DNA from: Halalkalicoccus paucihalophilus
GTDB lineage: Archaea > Halobacteriota > Halobacteria > Halobacteriales > Halalkalicoccaceae
Length of the DNA: 64,000 bases
Assembly (NCBI RefSeq): GCF_001593955.1
Contig: NZ_LTAZ01000004.1
Coordinates: 620,001 to 684,000 of the forward strand
Direction of reading: 5' to 3'
Part shown: positions 9,130 through 19,173 of the stretch, piece by piece
Position numbering within the stretch: position 1 is the first letter of the stretch
Layout: each line of letters opens with the position of its first letter
Program-made: the position numbers and the translations under genes
The notes under the pieces: model-generated
Seen by the model: the letters and a program-made list of their open reading frames with translations, nothing else
Told to the model about the DNA's origin: nothing
The model's database searches: none

Positions 9130-9497
9130 CAGAGGTCCCGGGGTACGCTGACGTGCATCCCGACGAACCGCCACTTCCCGTCCCGTTCGAGGGTTCCGCT
9201 CCAGCGCGTCTCGAAGTCGTGGCGTTCGCCCTCCTCCGTGGTCCACGCCATCCGCACCGCGTCTCCGAACCACGCGACCGACTCGCGCTCGCTGACGCGC
9301 AGGTCGCGACTCTCGACGACCCAGTCGGTCGTGGTCTCGGTCTGTTCGCGCAGTCCCTCGGCGACCCGCTCGAAGCCGACGAGACGCTCGGAAATGCCGA
9401 CTTTCACGAGTCCGTCACCCTCGGCGAAATACGGGACGAGCGGATCGTTCGAGCGCAGTGCGTCGTAGTACTCCTCGATGGTCTCCTCGGCGCTCAT
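9129..9497 (-). CDS. SnoaL/NTF2-like domain protein
   Basis: 122 residues forming a typical cone-shaped NTF2-fold pattern. An N-terminal helix (ETIEEYYDALRSND), the dipeptide WF in the middle and a WRFVGMHVS strand at the end resemble the SnoaL-like families of unknown substrate. It is the first gene of a two-gene unit with the small membrane protein at 8932. Confidence 0.75.
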   Translation of the reverse strand: MSAEETIEEYYDALRSNDPLVPYFAEGDGLVKVGISERLVGFERVAEGLREQTETTTDWVVESRDLRVSERESVAWFGDAVRMAWTTEEGERHDFETRWSGTLERDGKWRFVGMHVSVPRDL

Positions 9498-9526
9498 ACA
9501 TCGTCGTTAGTCCGTGAACCCTTAAC

Positions 9527-10075
9527 CTACTGGAAGCCCCGGTCGACGTCGTCCTCGCCGATCAGGTCGTCGAGTTCGGCGTTCAACAGCTCTTCTGCCT
9601 CCTCGAACCCCTCCGCGAGCCGGTCGAGGTTCTCAGGCCGGCCGTAGGAATCGTACTCCATCGGACCGAACGCGGGGCTCTCGACGGCGTCCATCACGTC
9701 CTCGAACAGCGCGTCGGGCGTTGTCGGCGCGTCGGCGTGGGCCTTGATCGTTTCCTCCAACCGGGTGGCTTGCTCCTTTGCGGCGTCCTCGCCGTCGGGG
9801 GCCGACCGGACGGCAAAGCGGCTGTCGTCGTCCTCGGGGAGATACGACCCGATCTCGTCGTCGAGGTTGCGTGCGACCTGCGTGCCGACGCCGCGAACGG
9901 AAAAAGGGTTCTTCGCGTAGGTCTTCAGGTGATAGACGCCGACACCGGGATGGCCGAGATAGAGGTCCTCGCCCAGTCCCTGCGAGCGGTCCCCGGCGAC
10001 CGCCCGCCAGCCGTCCGGCTCCGCTCCCGACTCGATTACGTCACGCAGGATCTCCTGCCACTCGCGGATCCGCAT
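9527..10075 (-). CDS. uncharacterised haloarchaeal protein
   Basis: 182 residues, acidic, without membrane segments. The opening MRIREWQEILRDVIES is followed by a region with GLGEDLYLGHPGVGVYHLKTYAKNP, and then a helical acidic C-terminal half. I do not recognise a named domain. The long in-frame extension upstream is antisense to the NUDIX and helicase genes and is rejected. It is divergent from the NUDIX gene with a 99-base spacer. Confidence 0.7.
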   Translation of the reverse strand: MRIREWQEILRDVIESGAEPDGWRAVAGDRSQGLGEDLYLGHPGVGVYHLKTYAKNPFSVRGVGTQVARNLDDEIGSYLPEDDDSRFAVRSAPDGEDAAKEQATRLEETIKAHADAPTTPDALFEDVMDAVESPAFGPMEYDSYGRPENLDRLAEGFEEAEELLNAELDDLIGEDDVDRGFQ

Positions 10076-10144
10076 GCGTATCCTTCTCGCGCGGTCCGAA
10101 AGAACGTGTCGGTCCCGTGCGGGTAAATGACACGGCCGAAACAG

Positions 10145-10150
10145 TTTATA
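10145..10150 (+). promoter_or_regulatory. TATA box of the NUDIX gene
   Basis: TTTATA is centred about 27 bases before the ATG at 10175, the spacing expected for a leaderless haloarchaeal transcript. Confidence 0.6.
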
Positions 10151-10174
10151 CACTGCCCCGAATAGGGGGGCGAT

Positions 10175-10612
10175 ATGTACGGCCCGGGGGCGGATTACAG
10201 CCAGAAGGCTTACGCGTACGTGACGAGAGCCAACGGCGATGGCCGACAACTCCTCGTCTTTCGCGAGCGTGCGGACCCCGACGCCGGCGTGCAGGTCCCA
10301 AAAGGCGGAATCGAGCCGGACGAGACACCCGACCGAGCGGTCAGACGCGAACTCCGGGAAGAGGCCGGACTGGATCACGACCGCCCCGTCTACCATCTCG
10401 CTTCGGACCGATACCGGCGGGCGGACGGCAAGCGCGTCGCGCGACACTTCTTTCACTTTCCCGTCTCCGAGACGCGCGACGAGTGGGCCCACGAGGTAGA
10501 CGGCGACGGCGAAGATTCGGGGCTCGTCTACGAGTTGTTCTGGCAGCCCCTCCCGCTTTCGGACCGGTTGGCCGCCGGGATGGACACGTACGTCCCGCTC
10601 GTCCAGGGGTAA
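10175..10612 (+). CDS. NUDIX hydrolase
   Basis: 145 residues with an intact NUDIX box at residues 44-66: Gly, five residues, Glu50, then REL-x-EE-x-GL (58-66). It should hydrolyse a nucleoside diphosphate linked to another group; the substrate cannot be read from sequence. The short helicase-side spacer (37 bases) suggests possible co-transcription with the Dna2-like gene. Confidence 0.9.
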   Translation: MYGPGADYSQKAYAYVTRANGDGRQLLVFRERADPDAGVQVPKGGIEPDETPDRAVRRELREEAGLDHDRPVYHLASDRYRRADGKRVARHFFHFPVSETRDEWAHEVDGDGEDSGLVYELFWQPLPLSDRLAAGMDTYVPLVQG

Positions 10613-10649
10613 CCGACAGCGTTTTTCGCTCCACGAGCGTGATTCGACC

Positions 10650-13403
10650 GTGCAGCTACGCGGCACGGTCGTTTCGCCCGGCGAGACCCGAACCGTCAGC
10701 ACCCGCCACGGCGAACGCGACCTCGCAGAACCGCTGATTCGAACTGCCGACGGCGAGTTCTCGGTCACGCTCTGGGGCAAGTGGGCTGAGACCGTCGAGT
10801 ACCTCCAGTCGGGCATGGAACTGGTCGTCACCGACGCCGAGGAGACCGAATGGCAGGGCGAGCGTGGATTTGCGACCACCCGCGAGTCGTACGTGATCGT
10901 CGAGCCGGGCTTTCTGGTGAACGTCACCGACGTCCGCTCGTGGGTTCAGTGTCCCCGGATGTACTACCTCAACAAGCTTTCCGGTGTTCCCCTGAACTAC
11001 CCCGTGGTGAAGGGGACGATCGTCCACGAGGTCTTCGGCGACCTCCTCCGAGGGGCCGATTTCGAGGCGGCGATCGACGACCGTGTCGAGGAGGCGGGAT
11101 TGGAGCTCGGACTGTTGGATCGCGACCCCGAGGCAGTGCGAGAGGACGTCCGACAGAACGCCCGCGCGATCGACGGATGGCTCTCGCAGGGGACCCTGAA
11201 CGCCGAGGACTCGTGGCGAAGCGAGTACACCCTGATCAGCGAGCGGTTCGGGATCAAGGGCCGGGCTGACGCCCTTCGCCGGGGGATGCCGGTCGAGCTC
11301 AAGACGGGCAAGAACACCAATCGGGAGCCGCGATTCCCCGACAAGATCCAGGCGGCCTGTTATGCCCTTCTGCTGGAAGAACAGGGCGGCGTCAGTGACG
11401 AGTTGGAAACGGACGGCGGTGCGCCCGACACCGGCACCCTGCTCTATACGAAGAACACCGCGCTCGACCGCACCGAGGAGGCCGGCGACCTCTCGCCCGC
11501 AAAGGAGTTCTCGATCGGGCGGGGCTTGCTGGAGTTCGTCGTGCGCACCCGAAACGAGATCGCGGCGATGGAGTTCGATTCGGGGGTGCCCACGGGCTAC
11601 GAGTCGAACGCGAAATGCGAGTACTGCTTCGAACGGGACACCTGCATGGTCGTCTCTGGACGACTCGATCAGGAATCGAAGGCGGGACAGATAGGGAGCG
11701 CGCTCCCCGAACGCGAACGGGAGTACTTCGACCGAACGTATCGCGCCATCGAACGCGAGCGCCGGGCGGCCCACCGCGAGTACGCCAAACTCTGGGAGCA
11801 AAGTGCACGAGAGCGGGCCGAGGACGATCGGGCACTGATCGGTTTGGAACCCGCAGGCGAGGAACTCCGCGAGGACGGGCGCTGGGAGCTCCGCGCCCGG
11901 TACGACGGGGCGGTCTCGAAGATCCGCGAGGGCGACGTGGCGCTGGCAAGCGACGGCGACCCGATCAACGGACACGCCGAACTAGCTCGGGTGGAGCGGT
12001 TGGGCGCGGAACCACGTTCCGCGGAAAAGTCGAGCGGGCAAAGCCCGCGAGACATCGTCGTGAGCACCGACGAGCCAGTCGCCCTGAAACGCCTCGACGT
12101 GTACCCCTCCGACATGAGCGCGAGCGGGATGCTCACGGCGCTTCACGACGCCCTGTTAAAAGGTGAACAGCGCCGGAAGGAGCTGCTGTTCGGCGACGCG
12201 AGTCCCGAGTTCGAGACGGTCGACGAGGAGTTCATTCCGAACAACGCCGCACAGAACGAGGCGGTTTCCAGAGCCATCGCGGCCGAGGACTTCGCACTGA
12301 TCCACGGGCCGCCGGGAACGGGCAAGACCTACACCATCGCCCGAGCGATCCGCGCGCTGGTAGAGCGCGGCGAGCGCGTCCTCCTGTCGGCGTTCACCAA
12401 TCGGGCCGTCGACAACGCCCTGGAGGCGCTTTCCGATCAGGGCTTTACGGATTTCGTCCGCGTCGGCACCGAACACGGCGTACGCGAGGACATGCAGCCC
12501 TACCGGCTGGACAGTCGGGGCGATCCCGAGGAGCTCGCGCGTACCCTCCGGGAGGCCCCCGTAGTCGCCTCGACGACCTCCAGTTGTGGCTCGCGGGTTA
12601 TGCGCGAGCAGTCCTTCGACGTGGCGCTGGTCGACGAGGCCTCCCAACTGACCGAGCCCGCGACGCTCGCGGCGATCAACAGAGCGAAACGATTCGTACT
12701 GGTCGGCGACCACCACCAGCTCCCGCCGGTCGTCCAGTCCGAGGACGAGGCGAGCGAGGACGACACCGTCGCAGACCTCTCGCGGTCGCTGTTCGAGCGC
12801 CTGATCGACGAGCACCCCGATGCGGGCGTCATGCTCGAACGCCAGTACCGGATGGCCCAGCGGATTCAGGCCTTCTCCTCACGGGAGTTCTACGACGGGA
12901 AACTCAGACCTGCCACGGGGACCGTCGCCGCCCAGCGGATCGGGGATCTCGAAGGAATCTCCGGCGATGCGCTCCCGGAGAAGCTGCGCGATTCCGTCGT
13001 ATTCGTCGACTGTGCGGGCGACGACGCGGCCCATACCGACGGTGAGGAAGCCGCGCGGATCGCGGAGCTGGTCGAGCGGTTCGTCGAGGCGGGTGTCGCC
13101 CCCGGAGATATCGGCGTCATCGCGCCGTTTCGCGCGCAGGTCGCGACGGTCTCCCGAGCGATTCGCGACGGCGTCGCGGTCGATACAGTCGACCGGTTCC
13201 AGGGGTCGAGCAAAGAAGTGATCCTGGTCTCCTTCGTCGCCACCACGCCCGCCGATCTGGAGGGACCGATCTTCGACGACTACCGCCGGTTGAACGTCGC
13301 GCTCACGCGGGCGAAGAAGTCGCTGGTGCTGGTCGGTACGCGGGCGGCGCTCGAAGTCGACCCCCTCTATGCGAGCGTGGTCGACTGGGCGACCGACCCA
13401 TAG
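10650..13403 (+). CDS. Dna2-like Fe-S nuclease and SF1 helicase
   Basis: 917 residues. An N-terminal OB-like β-rich segment (1-90) precedes a RecB/Cas4-type PD-(D/E)xK nuclease: Cys101, the His in GTIVHEVFG, the Asp in KGRADAL, ELKTGK, and a closing cluster Cys323, Cys326 and Cys332 that with Cys101 should hold a 4Fe-4S centre. The C-terminal half is an SF1B helicase with Walker A GPPGTGKT at 553-560, a DEAS Walker B, an RQYR motif, and a final NVALTRAKK block. This is the Dna2 architecture used in flap processing and end resection. The start is GTG at 10650. Confidence 0.92.
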   Translation: MQLRGTVVSPGETRTVSTRHGERDLAEPLIRTADGEFSVTLWGKWAETVEYLQSGMELVVTDAEETEWQGERGFATTRESYVIVEPGFLVNVTDVRSWVQCPRMYYLNKLSGVPLNYPVVKGTIVHEVFGDLLRGADFEAAIDDRVEEAGLELGLLDRDPEAVREDVRQNARAIDGWLSQGTLNAEDSWRSEYTLISERFGIKGRADALRRGMPVELKTGKNTNREPRFPDKIQAACYALLLEEQGGVSDELETDGGAPDTGTLLYTKNTALDRTEEAGDLSPAKEFSIGRGLLEFVVRTRNEIAAMEFDSGVPTGYESNAKCEYCFERDTCMVVSGRLDQESKAGQIGSALPEREREYFDRTYRAIERERRAAHREYAKLWEQSARERAEDDRALIGLEPAGEELREDGRWELRARYDGAVSKIREGDVALASDGDPINGHAELARVERLGAEPRSAEKSSGQSPRDIVVSTDEPVALKRLDVYPSDMSASGMLTALHDALLKGEQRRKELLFGDASPEFETVDEEFIPNNAAQNEAVSRAIAAEDFALIHGPPGTGKTYTIARAIRALVERGERVLLSAFTNRAVDNALEALSDQGFTDFVRVGTEHGVREDMQPYRLDSRGDPEELARTLREAPVVASTTSSCGSRVMREQSFDVALVDEASQLTEPATLAAINRAKRFVLVGDHHQLPPVVQSEDEASEDDTVADLSRSLFERLIDEHPDAGVMLERQYRMAQRIQAFSSREFYDGKLRPATGTVAAQRIGDLEGISGDALPEKLRDSVVFVDCAGDDAAHTDGEEAARIAELVERFVEAGVAPGDIGVIAPFRAQVATVSRAIRDGVAVDTVDRFQGSSKEVILVSFVATTPADLEGPIFDDYRRLNVALTRAKKSLVLVGTRAALEVDPLYASVVDWATDP

Positions 13404-13430
13404 CCGGTTTCTCGTCCGGCCCCCTGCGGT

Positions 13431-16160
13431 TTAGTCCTCGATGGGCGGTACGCTCCCGGCGCGCTCACCCTTGCCGATGGATTCGAGGACGCGCTCGTGG
13501 AACTCTTTGAGGACCGCACTCTCGTCCTCGGCGAGGACCACGTCGCTGGCCGAGAGCGTTGCCAGGCCGAACGACAGCGGCGAGGGCGAGTCCACGCGGT
13601 CGATCGAGAGGGCGATCTCCCCCGATCGAACCTCCCGAAGGACGTCCGCCACCGCCCCGACGGCGAGTTTATCTTCTAGGATCTCGCGGTAGGTCTCCTC
13701 TAAGACCGCAAAGTCCTCCAGATCGTGGGCGAAGCCAAGTAACATCTCGCTTGCGACCTGCTGTTCGCTCGCGCTCTTCTCGTAGCCCTTGTAGCGCTTC
13801 AGGATCATCAGCGACCGGGTGGCGTTGATCCGGAAGTATCGCTGGAGGAGATCCGTTCCCTCGAGGGCCGCCCGCAGAGTTTCCCGGACCCCGTCGGGGT
13901 CGGTCCCCTTGATTATCCCGGCGAGATCGATTTTCCGATTGAGCGGCATCGCGAGCGTGAAGCCGTTGTCCGCGACCGCGACGGTGACGTTCGCGTTGGC
14001 TTCCTGAGCACAGCGATACGCGAGCAGGCGCGAAAACCCCTCGTTGAACCGTCGTCCGTATCCCGAACGGACGTAGTAGCGGCGCTTGTACTCGGTGCGG
14101 TCGCGTTCCTCCTCGATGGCCAATCGGGAGTCGGTGCTAACGCTTGCCGTCCCGAGATACCGGATCTGCTCGTCGAACATCCGCGCCAGCGCCCGGGTGC
14201 TGTCGTCGTCGATCGGGAACTCCCGGAGCCACCGCCGGACTGCGGGCGGACCTCCGGATTCGTGGCGTTCGAGGAGGTCGCGTTTGAACGCCAGTATCTC
14301 CCGACCGAGATCGTACGAAAGGGGGAGGCGCTCGGAGAACCACGTCGGAACGGTCGGGCGGGCGCTCGTGTGGTCGACGTAGACCTTCGACCCTCTCCGA
14401 TAGCGGAACTCGAAGTGTCGGCCGCCGATGACGAACACGTCGCCCGGGTCGAGCGTGTCGAGGTAGTTCTCGTCGAGGTCGCCGACGCGCTCGTTCTCGC
14501 CGCGGGTGAAGACGCTGCAGGTAAAGGAGTCGGGGATCGTCCCGATGTTGGTCATGTAGATGACCCGCGCGAGTCGCCCCCGTTTGCCGATCAGAGGGGT
14601 CCCTACTGGGTACTCCTCGTAGTGGTGCTCGCCCTCGGGCGGGTCGTTCGTATCGCGCCAGACCTTCGCGTAGACGTTCTTCTCCTCCATGCCCTCGTAG
14701 TCGGCGGTGAGATAGGCCATCAGCGACTCCCAGTCCCGGTCGGAAACGTCCCGGTAGGGGTAGGCGCGTTCGAGGGTCGCGCGGATCTCGCGTTCGGGCC
14801 GCATCCCGTTGATCGCCATTCCGTAGACGTGCTGGGTGGCAACGTCCATCGCCTTCTCTGGGACGAAGACCCGGTCGACGAAGCCTGACTCGGCCTTTGC
14901 GAGCATCACCGCACACTCGATCAGTTCGTCGCGGTCCAGCGCGATCACTCGACCCGTCACCGTCTGGCCGAGACGGTGGCCCGCCCGCCCCACGCGCTGG
15001 AGCAACGAGGCGACCGACTTGGGCGATCCCACTTGAACCACGAGGTCAACGTGGGGCATGTCGATCCCGAGTTCCAGACTCGTCGAGGTCGTCACCACGT
15101 CGAGTTCGCCGCCCTTCAGCCCCTCCTCGACCGACTGGCGCGACTCCTTCGAGAGGCTGCCGTGGTGACAGCCCGAATCGCTCTCGTCGTACCCGAAGCG
15201 CTCGCGGAGGTTCTGGAGGACGCGTTCGGCCCCCGAGCGCGTGTTCGTGAACACGAGGGTATTCTCGTGATCGCCGATGAGGTCGTGAAGCCCCTCGTAA
15301 AACCGGTTTTGGACCACCTCGCGGGGCGTGTTGATCAGGTCGTCGGTCGGGCAGGCGAGTTCGAGGTCGAACTCCCGGACGAACCGGGTATCGACGATCT
15401 CGTACTCCCTCGGAGAGCTGTTCTCACACCCGACCAGGAACTCCGCGATCGCCTCGAGCGGCTCGACGGTCGCCGAACAGCCGATCCGCGTGGGCGAGCG
15501 CTCGGCGATCTCCTCGACGCGTTCGAGGCTCACCGAGAGGTGGGTACCGCGCTTGTTCGCCGCAAGCGAGTGGATCTCGTCGACGATGACGTATTCTACT
15601 GTCGAGAGCTTCTCCTTGAACTTCGGGGAGTTGAGCAGGATCGCGAGCGTTTCAGGGGTCGTATTGAGAATGTGGGGCGTCTCATCCAGCATCCTTCGGC
15701 GTTCGCTGTCTGGCGTGTCGCCGTGGCGGATCGCGTGGCGCACCTCGCAGTCCTCGCCGCGCTCGGCGAGCCGATCCGTGATCTCGGAGAGCGGCACGTC
15801 GAGGTTGCGGTGGATGTCGTTCGCGAGCGACTTCAGGGGCGAGACGTACAGACAGTACACGGAGTTCTCCAGATCGTCCTCACGATCCCGTTCGATCAGG
15901 TCGTCGATGACGGCGCTGAAGGAAGCGAGCGTCTTGCCGGAACCCGTCGGCGCACAGATCAAGGCGTTTTCTCCCTCCCGCACCAGCGGGATCGCCTCAC
16001 GCTGTGGCGGGGTGAACACGCCACCGTTTTCGGGCACGTACTCGCCGAAGCGGTCGATCCACCACCCCTGGACGACCGGCGAGAACGACTCCAGAACGTC
16101 AGCGTCGCCCACCCTATCGACGTCGACGTTCCGAGCGGCGAGGCGCTCGCGTACTCCCAT
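13431..16160 (-). CDS. Lhr-type large ATP-dependent helicase
   Basis: 909 residues. SF2 helicase core: Q-region (FTPPQREAIP), Walker A APTGSGKT, DEIH box (VIVDEIHSL), SAT, and motif VI (RVGRAGHRLGQ). A winged-helix/Lhr-specific domain and a C-terminal extension follow. Family members unwind branched DNA and RNA-DNA hybrids. Start choice is uncertain: the Met at 16160 (MGVRERLAARN) or the Met at 16184, eight residues earlier. It is divergent from the MBL gene and convergent with the Dna2-like gene (27-base gap). Confidence 0.92.
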   Translation of the reverse strand: MGVRERLAARNVDVDRVGDADVLESFSPVVQGWWIDRFGEYVPENGGVFTPPQREAIPLVREGENALICAPTGSGKTLASFSAVIDDLIERDREDDLENSVYCLYVSPLKSLANDIHRNLDVPLSEITDRLAERGEDCEVRHAIRHGDTPDSERRRMLDETPHILNTTPETLAILLNSPKFKEKLSTVEYVIVDEIHSLAANKRGTHLSVSLERVEEIAERSPTRIGCSATVEPLEAIAEFLVGCENSSPREYEIVDTRFVREFDLELACPTDDLINTPREVVQNRFYEGLHDLIGDHENTLVFTNTRSGAERVLQNLRERFGYDESDSGCHHGSLSKESRQSVEEGLKGGELDVVTTSTSLELGIDMPHVDLVVQVGSPKSVASLLQRVGRAGHRLGQTVTGRVIALDRDELIECAVMLAKAESGFVDRVFVPEKAMDVATQHVYGMAINGMRPEREIRATLERAYPYRDVSDRDWESLMAYLTADYEGMEEKNVYAKVWRDTNDPPEGEHHYEEYPVGTPLIGKRGRLARVIYMTNIGTIPDSFTCSVFTRGENERVGDLDENYLDTLDPGDVFVIGGRHFEFRYRRGSKVYVDHTSARPTVPTWFSERLPLSYDLGREILAFKRDLLERHESGGPPAVRRWLREFPIDDDSTRALARMFDEQIRYLGTASVSTDSRLAIEEERDRTEYKRRYYVRSGYGRRFNEGFSRLLAYRCAQEANANVTVAVADNGFTLAMPLNRKIDLAGIIKGTDPDGVRETLRAALEGTDLLQRYFRINATRSLMILKRYKGYEKSASEQQVASEMLLGFAHDLEDFAVLEETYREILEDKLAVGAVADVLREVRSGEIALSIDRVDSPSPLSFGLATLSASDVVLAEDESAVLKEFHERVLESIGKGERAGSVPPIED

Positions 16161-16266
16161 CGCCCGCAGTTGGGGGCGAGCCATCAAGTGCGTTGGGCTA
16201 CCGCACCGAAAGTGAATCACGACGGGCGACCGAAGGCGTTTCGTCGCTGGCGCACCCGCCCTCGGT

Positions 16267-17001
16267 ATGCGCATCACCTTCCTCGGTACCGGCAGCGCGA
16301 TGCCCACGGGCGAGCGCTTTCAGACCGGCCTGCTGCTCGAAGACGAGGGCAGAACGCTGCTGGTCGACTGTGGCAGCGGCGCCCTCCACGGACTCGCCCG
16401 AACAAGTGTCGGCTACGAGGGCGTCTCCTCGGTGCTGCTGACCCACCACCACCTCGATCACGTCGCGGACCTCCTCCCCCTGATGAAAGCCCGCTGGCTC
16501 GCGGGCGAGAAACACCTCGAAATCGTCGGGCCGCGGGGAACGAAATCGCTCGTCGACGGCCTGCTCGACGTTCACGAGTACATGCAGGATCGCCTTGACC
16601 TCGCGGTCCGCGAGATCGGCCCTTACGAGTTCGAGATCGGGGGGTTTTCCGTCGAGGGCTACGAGACGCGCCACTCGATGTACTGTCTGGCCTACCGGTT
16701 CGACGACCGCTTCGCGTTCAGCGCCGACAGCGACGCCTTCGAGGGGCTTGCGAACTTCGCCGAGGGCTCCGCGGTGCTCGCTCACGACTGTTCGTTTCCC
16801 GACGAGACCGACGTCTCGGGCCATCCCACCCCCTCGCAGCTGGGCGAGGCCCTTTCGGGCCACGAGGTCGGCCGGGTGTACCTGACCCACCTCTATCCCC
16901 ACACGGACGGTCGCCACGAGGGGATGCTCGACTCGATCGCCGAGGCCTACGACGGCGAGGTGCGCTTCGCCGAGGACGGCCTCAGTGTGACGATCAGCTG
17001 A
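16267..17001 (+). CDS. MBL-fold metallo-hydrolase, RNase Z-like
   Basis: 244 residues. The zinc motif HHHLDH lies at 60-65, with downstream ligands in ETRHSM, FSADSD, AHDCSF and a final THLYPH. The opening MRITFLGTGSAMP is shared with RNase Z and related hydrolases. It lacks the exosite arm of true tRNase Z, so a phosphodiesterase or other hydrolase role is as likely as tRNA 3' processing. Confidence 0.88.
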   Translation: MRITFLGTGSAMPTGERFQTGLLLEDEGRTLLVDCGSGALHGLARTSVGYEGVSSVLLTHHHLDHVADLLPLMKARWLAGEKHLEIVGPRGTKSLVDGLLDVHEYMQDRLDLAVREIGPYEFEIGGFSVEGYETRHSMYCLAYRFDDRFAFSADSDAFEGLANFAEGSAVLAHDCSFPDETDVSGHPTPSQLGEALSGHEVGRVYLTHLYPHTDGRHEGMLDSIAEAYDGEVRFAEDGLSVTIS

Positions 17002-17009
17002 TCGCTAAC

Positions 17010-17381
17010 TCAGTTCAACTTCGAGTCGCCCGGCGGGTTGTCGTTCTCCGCGCGGTGTTCGAGCATCTCCTCGTACTGGAAGGCCCGGATTTTGAGGTCC
17101 GAACGGGGTTTCGCGGTACACGGCAGGATCATGTCAGCCTCCTCGTCGCTCTCGAAATAGCGTTTGGCGTCCGACTGGTCGACCTCGCCTTCCAGTAGTT
17201 CGGCCGCACAGGTCGTACACCAACCCTGCCGGCAGTCGGCGGCCAGCCACACGTCCTGGCTGCGGGCGGCCGCGAGCACGTAGTCGTCCTCGTTCACTCG
17301 AACCTCGACGGTCTCGCCGGCTTGCTCGGAGTCGGCGTCCTCCGGAACGACGATCTCGACGCTGTACGTCGTCTCACCCAT
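17010..17381 (-). CDS. plant-type 2Fe-2S ferredoxin
   Basis: 123 residues with the four iron ligands Cys50, Cys55, Cys58 (C-x4-C-x2-C) and Cys88 in a β-grasp ferredoxin frame. It lacks the N-terminal acidic insertion seen in the main haloarchaeal ferredoxin, so it is a second, shorter type. The start Met at 17381 is chosen because the upstream in-frame part overlaps the pelota gene. Confidence 0.9.
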   Translation of the reverse strand: MGETTYSVEIVVPEDADSEQAGETVEVRVNEDDYVLAAARSQDVWLAADCRQGWCTTCAAELLEGEVDQSDAKRYFESDEEADMILPCTAKPRSDLKIRAFQYEEMLEHRAENDNPPGDSKLN

Positions 17382-17427
17382 CACCCGTGCTCGGGTCCGA
17401 AGCACGAAAAGTGGCGCGAAACCACGA

Positions 17428-18495
17428 TTACTGGAGTCGATACCTGAGCAGCGCCGCCACGCCGCCCAGATTACCCAACTGCTGAGCGGGATCGAACTCG
17501 CTCGAAAACACCACCACATCGCCGCCCTTCTGCTCGGCCGTCGTGATCAGGTCGTTGACGTCCATGTCCCAGTCGCCCGAACCGGCTCGCTCCTCGCGCA
17601 GGCGCTCGTCGGTGATGAGAAGCGTCTCGATCGCCCCGAACTCCGCGGCTTCCTCGACGGCCTCGATCCCGTAGGCGGCTTTCGCGCCCTCGGCCATCCG
17701 CCGAGTCAGCTCGTCGATCAACTCCGCCTCGCGGGCGATGCGCGTCTCGGCCTGCACGTCCTCGACTGCCCCGCGTTTGAGCACCTCGTGGACGCCGCGA
17801 TCCCCGACCCCGGAGGTATCAACCATCGTGATCAACTCGGCGACGTCCTGCGTGTTCTCCTCGATGTAGTCGTAGGCGTCCTGTTTGGTGAATCCCGGCC
17901 CGGCGAGGATGATCGCATCCGTGTCCATTCGTGAGAGGGCGTCGGCGACCTGTGAGAAGAGTTCCGATCGTGCTCGGGCGAACTCGCCTTTGCCGCTGGG
18001 GCCCGTGAACGTGGCTCGTTCCTCGGTGCCGTACTGGGCGACGGTGTGGATGTGGGCCTCGCCCTCCTCGACGGTGACGATCGCCACGTCGGGGTTCTCC
18101 GTCGATTCTTCGGCCTCCTCCAACCGTTCGCGCTGGTCGGCCTTCAGCACCTTCTCGACCTCGAGTTCGTCGTGTTCCTCGATGTTCAGGGTGTGGTGAT
18201 GTCCCAACTGATCCTCGCGGGAGGCCCACGTAATCTCGCCACCCACTCTGAGGCGGTTCGCGAACTTGTGGAACTCGACGTCCTCGACGGCGATCGTCAC
18301 ACGCATGGGTTCGCGCTCGCCACCGGTGTCGCGCATCTGGTCGTCGTTTCGCTGGATCCGGCGGGTGGTGTCGGCCGAAACGAGGTCGCCGGGTTCGAGG
18401 ACGTAGGTGAGATGCCAGAGGTCGTCGAGGTGTTCGGGAACGAGCGTGAGACGCTCCTTGCCGCCCTCGACCCGTTGTTGGCTCTTTATCTGCAT
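17428..18495 (-). CDS. pelA: mRNA surveillance protein pelota (Dom34 homologue)
   Basis: 355 residues with the eRF1-like three-domain layout. An N-terminal Sm-like domain (about 1-130) lacks the NIKS tripeptide. The middle domain lacks the GGQ motif of release factors, and the C-terminal domain resembles L7Ae-like eRF1 domain 3. In archaea it works with aEF1α and ABCE1 to split stalled ribosomes. It lies about 1.6 kb from the rqcH gene on the same strand, with only DUF4013 genes between. Confidence 0.95.
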   Translation of the reverse strand: MQIKSQQRVEGGKERLTLVPEHLDDLWHLTYVLEPGDLVSADTTRRIQRNDDQMRDTGGEREPMRVTIAVEDVEFHKFANRLRVGGEITWASREDQLGHHHTLNIEEHDELEVEKVLKADQRERLEEAEESTENPDVAIVTVEEGEAHIHTVAQYGTEERATFTGPSGKGEFARARSELFSQVADALSRMDTDAIILAGPGFTKQDAYDYIEENTQDVAELITMVDTSGVGDRGVHEVLKRGAVEDVQAETRIAREAELIDELTRRMAEGAKAAYGIEAVEEAAEFGAIETLLITDERLREERAGSGDWDMDVNDLITTAEQKGGDVVVFSSEFDPAQQLGNLGGVAALLRYRLQ

Positions 18496-18537
18496 ACCCG
18501 GAGTCGGCGCTCGCGAGCCATAGTCCTCCCGAAGCGC

Positions 18538-19173
18538 CTACGCCTCCCGGTAGCCGGCCGCGAGCCGCCGGGTCGCCGCGAGCGCGACGACCCACCAGAC
18601 GAGCGGCCCGAGAAGCGGGCCGATCAGGGGAACGGCCCCGACAACGCTTCCGGCGAGCGCACCGGCCGCGAGGACGACCAGCGCGCTCGTCCAGCCGACG
18701 AAGTAGGCCGCCCGGCCCATGATCCGCACGAAGGAGCTATCGGGTAGCGCGCTACCGACTCCACCGCGGGCGTAGCCACACAGCGCGACCGGGACGGTAT
18801 ACAGTGCCGCCAGCAGGACGAACAGCGTCATCGTCGATCCGACCAGAAAGAGGGGGCCCGTCCCGCCGGTCGGATCGACCGTCGTCCCGGTCGCGAGCGA
18901 GACCGTGATCACGCCGACGGCGAGCGGGACCAACCCGTAACCGAGACCGATCACGCTCGCGACCGGTCCGGCCACCAGCAGGGTGCGAAACTCGACGGCG
19001 GGTAGGTCGGACTCGCGGTCGATCACCGCTCGCGCGACCGCGACGAGGTAGCCGACGGCGGGCACGAGCGAGAGCCACGGGAGGAAGAGGGAGTGAGCCA
19101 GCAGGCAGATCCAGCCGACCAGCAGCGCCTCCTCGGCGTTCTCGCCCCGGAGAAACGCGAGGCGTTCGCTCAT
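18538..19173 (-). CDS. DUF4013-type membrane protein
   Basis: 211 residues with about six hydrophobic segments and the family-like end VPLIGPLLGPLVWWVVALAATRRLA. Its ATG overlaps the stop of the upstream DUF4013 gene (ATGA at 19170-19173). The function of the family is unknown. The start is set by this overlap and by MSERLAFLRG. Confidence 0.8.
   Translation of the reverse strand: MSERLAFLRGENAEEALLVGWICLLAHSLFLPWLSLVPAVGYLVAVARAVIDRESDLPAVEFRTLLVAGPVASVIGLGYGLVPLAVGVITVSLATGTTVDPTGGTGPLFLVGSTMTLFVLLAALYTVPVALCGYARGGVGSALPDSSFVRIMGRAAYFVGWTSALVVLAAGALAGSVVGAVPLIGPLLGPLVWWVVALAATRRLAAGYREA

Noticed and set aside
15328..16598. Plus-strand open frames across the Lhr-type helicase
   Set aside because: They are mirror frames of the helicase gene, whose motifs are unmistakable.
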